Source of the DNA: Spirometra erinaceieuropaei
Lineage: Eukaryota > Platyhelminthes > Cestoda > Diphyllobothriidea > Diphyllobothriidae
Length of the DNA stretch: 64,000 bases
Direction: 5' to 3'
Assembly: GCA_902702965.1 (NCBI GenBank)
Contig: CACRXP010000038.1
Span: 1,628,137 to 1,692,136 of the forward strand
Positions 59,345 through 64,000 of this stretch are shown in pieces. The position numbers and the translations under genes are program-made. Position 1 is the first letter of the stretch, and each line of letters starts with the position of its first letter. The notes beneath the pieces are model-generated. The model did no database searches. It was not told the DNA's origin and saw only the letters and a program-made list of their open reading frames with translations.

Positions 59345-59535
59345 NNNNNNNNNNNNNNNNNNNNNNNNNNNNNNNNNNNNNNNNNNNNNNNNNNNNNNNN
59401 NNNNNNNNNNNNNNNNNNNNNNNNNNNNNNNNNNNNNNNNNNNNNNNNNNNNNNNNNNNNNNNNNNNNNNNNNNNNNNNNNNNNNNNNNNNNNNNNNNNN
59501 NNNNNNNNNNNNNNNNNNNNNNNNNNNNNNNNNNN
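59345..59535. other. Assembly gap (run of N)
   Basis: There are 191 undetermined bases. The true length may differ. It could hide a small exon of the surrounding kinase gene, since the next PKC exon has not been found in the visible sequence. Confidence 0.99.
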
Positions 59536-60234
59536 CCTCCTTTAGACATCACAAGCTCTTAGCGGCTGAACGTGAAACGCGGCAGGACTGATGCGCCCGC
59601 ACGCGTACCCTTAATGAGATCGGATTGCTGAACGCCAGCGGTACTGCTTATGTTGTTAAAAGCAGTTGGCAACGTTCAGGTTCGAATGTCCATGCTTTAG
59701 TTTCCGTCCTCCACTTAATATGTTCGGGAGACTACAGGCAATGGTGGATTTGTGCGCAGACAGGAATGATTTCGGCTTGTTTTACAACAAACCATAAAAA
59801 GTTAAACTGACCTCTCCAAAACTTCGCTACGAGACGACGGCCTTGCCAAAGCGTATTGTCGGGCGAATATTGTTATGCTTTGTCTGTAATATAATTTTAA
59901 TGTGTTAATTCAATCAAATTCCACAAGATATTGCATATAGACATAAAAGCAAGAAGATTCGTGAAGCTTTGGAATTTTTTGACGGTTAGAAAAATTGTCA
60001 ATTGCGGTTATCGCATGTTCTTTTGCTTCGTAAAAAGGAGATTCAATTGAGTGACTGCACGAACGGTCAGGAAAGATCACAACTTATTAGGAAGAATTTG
60101 ATCGATGTTCAAGGAGCAAAGAGGCACGGAAAATAACATCGTCCCAACACTTTCCCCAGCGCGTCCTCTTAGCACGCGTCGCAAAAACGTTGTCGTCCCC
60201 CGAGACTGTCTATCCTAGTCTCTCATCATGTATA

Positions 60235-60575
60235 TCTATAATATATAACGGTAGAGGGACGCTCACCGAACTCACTCGTTCATTTGTGCCTTAGAGCTTT
60301 CTCTCGAGCCCGGTCAGCCGAAGCACAGGGGCGTGTGATATAGACAGAATGAAATTATCGGCAAAGACAAAGGAGACCGGAATGGTCATTTCTGGTTTGT
60401 TAGTCGTCGTCGTCGCCGTCAGCCAGCCAAACCCAACCCCGATGTGTGGAACGCCTGGGGCTCGATCCCGCGACCTGTTGGTTAGAAGTCCAATGCCCCT
60501 AACCACTGAAGACGGCTAATAAGCCATGAATGGCATTGCGGTCTCCCTTGTCTTTGTCGGCAATGCTATTCAATC
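60235..60575. mobile_element. SINE-A, inverted copy facing a short plus copy
   Basis: On the minus strand the head agtggttaggggcattggac, box B ggatcgagccccaggcgttc and body gaccattccggtctcctttg run from 60510 to about 60360, with the tail to 60235. From 60510 a plus-strand body piece gacggctaataagccatgaa follows directly. Confidence 0.65.
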
Positions 60576-60629
60576 TATGATCCATATATATGGTATGTTT
60601 GATATATATGATATATACTGAGAAAATGT

Positions 60630-60845
60630 TATCGGAAAAGACAAGGCAGGCTGAAGTGGTCATTTCTGGTCCACTAGTCTTCGTCAACTGGCCGTACGCA
60701 ACCCCAAATTTGGGGGGTAACTAAGGTTCGAGCCTTGGATATTTTCGCTATTGGGCGTTTGCACATCCGACGATTCAACCCCTGGGCGGGTCGAACACGC
60801 TCCGTTATTTGAACGGTGAGCACATCTCTGCCGTAAATATATCGT
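60630..60845 (-). mobile_element. SINE-A, inverted copy
   Basis: The body (ggaaaagacaaggcaggctg on the plus strand), box B region gtaactaaggttcgagcctt and tail (gagcacatctctgccgtaaa) are in the order expected for a minus-strand copy. Confidence 0.6.
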
Positions 60846-60959
60846 AGAAAGTACGTTCGACGGTCAGGTTCCTGGACCTGCCCACCGCCTTTACACCCTG
60901 ATAATAAATCTAGCACCCAATCAGGCAGTCTTAAAGCTACCAGCAATGATGCAAAAGTG

Positions 60960-61035
60960 GAGGGTCGATACGAGCAAGGAGGACTGGGATGAACATTTCT
61001 AATTTATTAGCCATCCTCAGCTAGCCATGTCCAAC
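60960..61035 (-). mobile_element. SINE-A, short fragment
   Basis: Only the body segment gagcaaggaggactgggatg and tttattagccatcctcagct remains. Confidence 0.5.
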
Positions 61036-61109
61036 CTCACGTTTAAACTTCCTGTACCCTTGTCATTGAACGCCAATACTACAGTACCGTATATTGCCGA
61101 TAGAAGCGA

Positions 61110-61600
61110 ACAGGCGAGTTCCAGGAAGCAGTTCAGAAGAAGAAGATGCGATCGCTGGTGAGGTGACATTTGAGGTGACAACCGCGTGAGCCACGAGCAG
61201 CTCGAATCCCGGTCCTCAGGATCGCAATCTATCAACAAGCGCCATTACCTCCCGCTACCATATTCGGTGCTGAGGCATTCTCTGTGCAGGGGAATCAGTC
61301 ACGTGGGGAGGGTGCCGGCGAGCAGCAATCTCAGTGACAATGACCCAAATGGCTGAGAAATCATTACGCCAACACCCATCACGGATGATGAAATTGCGAC
61401 AATTATTCGGACGCGGACTGACAAGTCCTCATCGCATCAAGTACGATCTCTCGCGGTGATCGTGAGAGCTGTTAATTATAGTACGCACGTGGTCCCACAG
61501 CAGTTACTTGCTACAAATACTGCAGTCTTTGTGCCTTCCCTACCCTTATCTGCGACTGTCTTCGACGATGGGTTCGAGTCAGAATCGAAATCAGTGTTGG
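61110..61600 (+). mobile_element. Penelope-like element, 3' fragment with inverted tail at its left (P9)
   Basis: Bases 61131-61152 (ggaagcagttcagaagaaga, agatgcgatcg) are a minus-oriented PLE tail end. From about 61180 the sequence is plus-oriented: GAGGTGACAACCGCGTGAGC, then caatctatcaacaagcgcca, matching the P1 coding end but with several stops. The 3' UTR has caaatactgcagtctttgtg and a mutated core (TCGACGA, GGGTTC-GAGTCA-GAATC, GAAA) at about 61562-61591. Confidence 0.7.
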
Positions 61601-61614
61601 AATCTCAGATCCTG

Positions 61615-61815
61615 CAACCCTAGGTTTGCGTTGAGCTGTCAGACGACGGCTAATCAGCCGGAGATGCCCGTTTCAGTTTCTCTGGCCATTTTCGATGCTA
61701 CTACTAGTCGTTCTTCGACTGTCTGCAAAAGTTCTACATTGAACCCAATGGCGCAATGGGACAAGCATACCCCGTAACCTGATCGGCGATCGCCTTCCCA
61801 CAAGGAATGTATGAC
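61615..61815 (+). mobile_element. SINE-A, body and tail
   Basis: The sequence gacgacggctaatcagccgg leads into cgactgtctgcaaaagttct and then cgtaacctgatcggcgatcg. The head is missing where it meets the PLE tail at about 61600. Confidence 0.6.
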
Positions 61816-62169
61816 AGTGTTTTATGCCTTACTCCCTATGTAGGTACTAGCTACGAACCCAGACAATTGTTTCTCCGGTGTCTCTGGCACTAGGGGTCTG
61901 GTTCACCAGTGGGTCCCCAGCGTCCTCTATGCTACCTTCCGCCACATGAACTTCAGACAAATATCAGGCTAACAATTTAGGAAATTATTATGTGCAGGAC
62001 TTGGATTTAAGTGTCCGGGACATGACCTTTATGATCAGCCCCGAAATTTCAATCGACATTTTGATTTAAATAAAACCAGCCTCTGCAGAATAGCCACGCA
62101 ATACATACATTCTACTAGTGTTGTAATCTTAATGACAGTGGTTTATGTCGTACGTCCAAATATAAATAC

Positions 62170-62335
62170 GAGTTAAAAGTGCAGATGGATGGGAGACGAC
62201 AGAGAGGGGAGATAGACTGACACTGGACTGTTTCCGGTTTATTCTGCCTCCATTCAGCCAATCATAACCTTGACCACTATTTTGGACCAGAAACTCAAGC
62301 ATGTGCGCACACACACAGCGCGAATCTTTTCCCAA
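62170..62335 (-). repeat. Diverged copy of the 304-bp repeat
   Basis: The sequences ggactgtttccggtttattc, ccattcagccaatcataacc and ttggaccagaaactcaagca are collinear with 24330-24420. Confidence 0.6.
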
Positions 62336-63689
62336 CGGGACCTATGTATATGAATGTGTATACGTTTTTAAAATTCCTGAGATTTCTGCTGAGTGTTTAA
62401 ATATCTGACGTGATCTGATAATCGTGAAACTCTAGTTCCTTGTTTTTTAAAAAAACACTTCTTTGAGTTGCTGAAGCGTCATTCTTTGACCTAGACGTTT
62501 GTATGAGATGGATTAACTAGTTAAACAACACTATTCTTCTGTTGACTAGTGTTTGCCTGCTTTCATCATGAACTAAGTCCTCCCGTTGAGGTTCTGAAAA
62601 ACTGCCTTCGTTACGCATATGGGTCCGTCGTCACAGGTCATATGTGGTCCGTCCTGTTTTGTTCGTGAGAAGGACGAATTCGCTCAACTGGGTGGTCCGA
62701 GCTGTACGCCATATCGTCCGGTGGTTATTGTTTAGTCTTGCCCAAACCTACCATCAGACCTTCCAAAAGAGCAGATTTATTTTTAGTCTGCCAAGATAAT
62801 TACCGGAAAACAGAAAACCAGATACCAGAGGAGGTAAGGAAAGCTAGGCTTCCTATTTCTGGCCTATCAGTCAGTCTGTCTGTCAGTCAATCAGCCTGCA
62901 ATGTCCTGACCCCCAGCTGAGGAAATCCGGTGCTTGAATCCGAATACAGCTGGCCTTTCGGTAGAGTGCTTAAAACGACAAGCCTGAAATGACCACCTGC
63001 TTCTCGTCCCGAGTGTTGATTAGTCGTTGTTATGTCACCGCTTACAAGGTAGAATGGGGAAGTCCGTCATTCAGTTCCTAAATCAGATTAGATCAGTGAA
63101 TTCTACGACCACTTAATCTTTTTCTACATGATTTTTCAGTACGAAGAGCGCAACCAATGCCACCCTCAATGGAAAAGGCTCTGCAGACGGCTACTGATGG
63201 TGTAGGGATCTGGAATAACTTCCGCGGTGAATTAAATGAGGGACATTTTGCGTCCGTTAACATGCTCCTGTTGTGCGGACACTTCTTTTTGAAGGCCTTC
63301 ATGTTCTCTTCGGTCTTTCTTTCGGCGGGGAAATCCCCAGGGACGGTTTCTTGGCATTCATTGTGGGGGGCTTGCTGACTGCGTCATCGTGACCTCGGAG
63401 GTACCACCTGGGGGGGATGTTAGAAGCACTCAACAATGCACTGCCGTATCACTCTGAATACAGAGTAGACATTCATCATTTTGTCGTAAACGGTTGTCTT
63501 CAGTCAGGCCTTTTACATCTGATACAGTTTTCGTCCCAGTTTTCGCCTGTGGCCGCTCTAGTAGTTGATACACCTCAGTCAACAAAATAATCGTGCCTTC
63601 ACAACAGGTCACGCGGCGAACTACGTTGGAGGGGAGGTTAAATTAGGGCACGACACGCGTTGTTCAGGCTGCGCACCCATAGGGGACGC

Positions 63690-63850
63690 CACACATCGGG
63701 AGGTTTGCTGGCACGCCTAGGCGTAGACCCACGCCACGTCAGCCACCTGCGCCCTATTCCCGCATCAAAGGACTGACCGGCTTGGCCAGTGAATTGGTGC
63801 CTGGGAGGGGGGAGTGAGGTCGACTCTGTGGAAGCATTTTAGCCCATCTC
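63690..63850 (+). repeat. Family C repeat, fragment
   Basis: The sequences gcacgcctaggcgtagaccc, cgtcagccacctgcgcccta and ggggagtgaggtcgactctg match parts of the family in order. Confidence 0.5.
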
Positions 63851-64000
63851 CTCACTTTAAAAATCAGGGGTTCCTTTAAACAACTACGCTTCGCTAAAAG
63901 CCATGGCCTGTAACGCTGTCTACTGATGGGATAAATCGACACCCTCAGGACAGGGCGTCAAACTACAATGGCTCCTCCTGTGGCACTCCAACATGGATGG

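Larger units (their letters stand above)
52644..64000 (+). other. Partial intron 3' of the N-lobe exon
   Basis: The donor GTGAGC opens an intron of at least 11.3 kb with no acceptor plus C-lobe coding sequence that I could identify. It contains a decayed M1 copy (53.2-54.06 kb), SINE-A copies, a family C copy, a PLE fragment (61.1-61.6 kb) and an assembly gap. The stretches 54065-57500, 58330-59340, 59540-60230 and 61820-63680 show no recognisable gene. The last includes a short piece (about 62170-62335) related to the 304-bp repeat at 24173. Confidence 0.7.

Noticed and set aside
59195..59545. Open frame through the N run
   Set aside because: It is an artefact of undetermined bases. The visible part does not resemble the missing kinase exon.

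Overview
This is a eukaryotic, metazoan-type window. Almost all of it is the intronic part of one + strand gene, a conventional (Ca2+-dependent) protein kinase C. Four exons are readable: two for the C2 domain (3069-3228, 31743-31974), one for the hinge plus glycine loop (37147-37278) and one for the kinase N-lobe (52470-52643). All have GT/AG borders and their codon phases match (2, 0, 0). The C1 domains lie upstream of the window. The rest of the kinase domain lies downstream or in the run of N at 59345-59535. The introns are about 28.5, 5.2 and 15.2 kb, with flanking introns of more than 3 kb and more than 11.3 kb. No other host gene can be supported.

The organism is probably a parasitic flatworm. 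The reasons are long repeat-packed introns, Penelope-like retroelements with GIY-YIG endonuclease, a CR1/Jockey/RTE-type LINE, tRNA-derived SINEs and a flatworm-like PKC sequence. A large-genome tapeworm is a guess that I cannot confirm from sequence alone.

The introns are a layered fossil bed of mobile DNA. (1) M1 is a family of about 1 kb non-coding foldback elements. They have CAGT ends, TA target sites and two arms of about 365 bp that are reverse complements of each other. There are about 12 copies: full ones at 7113-8104, 10403-11380, 16729-17800, 27441-28368 and 43354-44340, a disrupted full one at 23912-26415, and half or decayed copies at 9178-9826, 20545-21172, 30513-31203, 46180-47095, 50656-51187 and 53210-54060. 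(2) Penelope-like elements (PLE) occur as about nine fragments (6322, 13036, 13530, 23425, 25066, 33260, 34300, 34890 and 61110). They keep the GIY-YIG domain and a 3' tail with a hammerhead-ribozyme-like core and a TTC-rich end. (3) SINE-A is a tRNA-derived SINE clustered at 15.8-16.7, 49.4-50.25, 57.5 and 60.2-61.8 kb. (4) SINE-B is a second tRNA-derived family (18.3, 28.8 and 29.5-29.9 kb). (5) Family C is a GC-rich repeat of 400-480 bp. (6) M2 is a shorter foldback family. (7) There is a LINE 3' end (4.7-5.28 kb) and a Ty3/gypsy integrase scrap (38.04-38.27 kb).

The most informative places are two. At 23912-26415 an M1 element was split first by a 304-bp element with a 6-bp target duplication and then by a PLE flanked by 87-bp duplications. 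In the PLE tails, several copies share a CTGANGA / stem / GAAA core, and one stem pair shows a compensatory change between copies.
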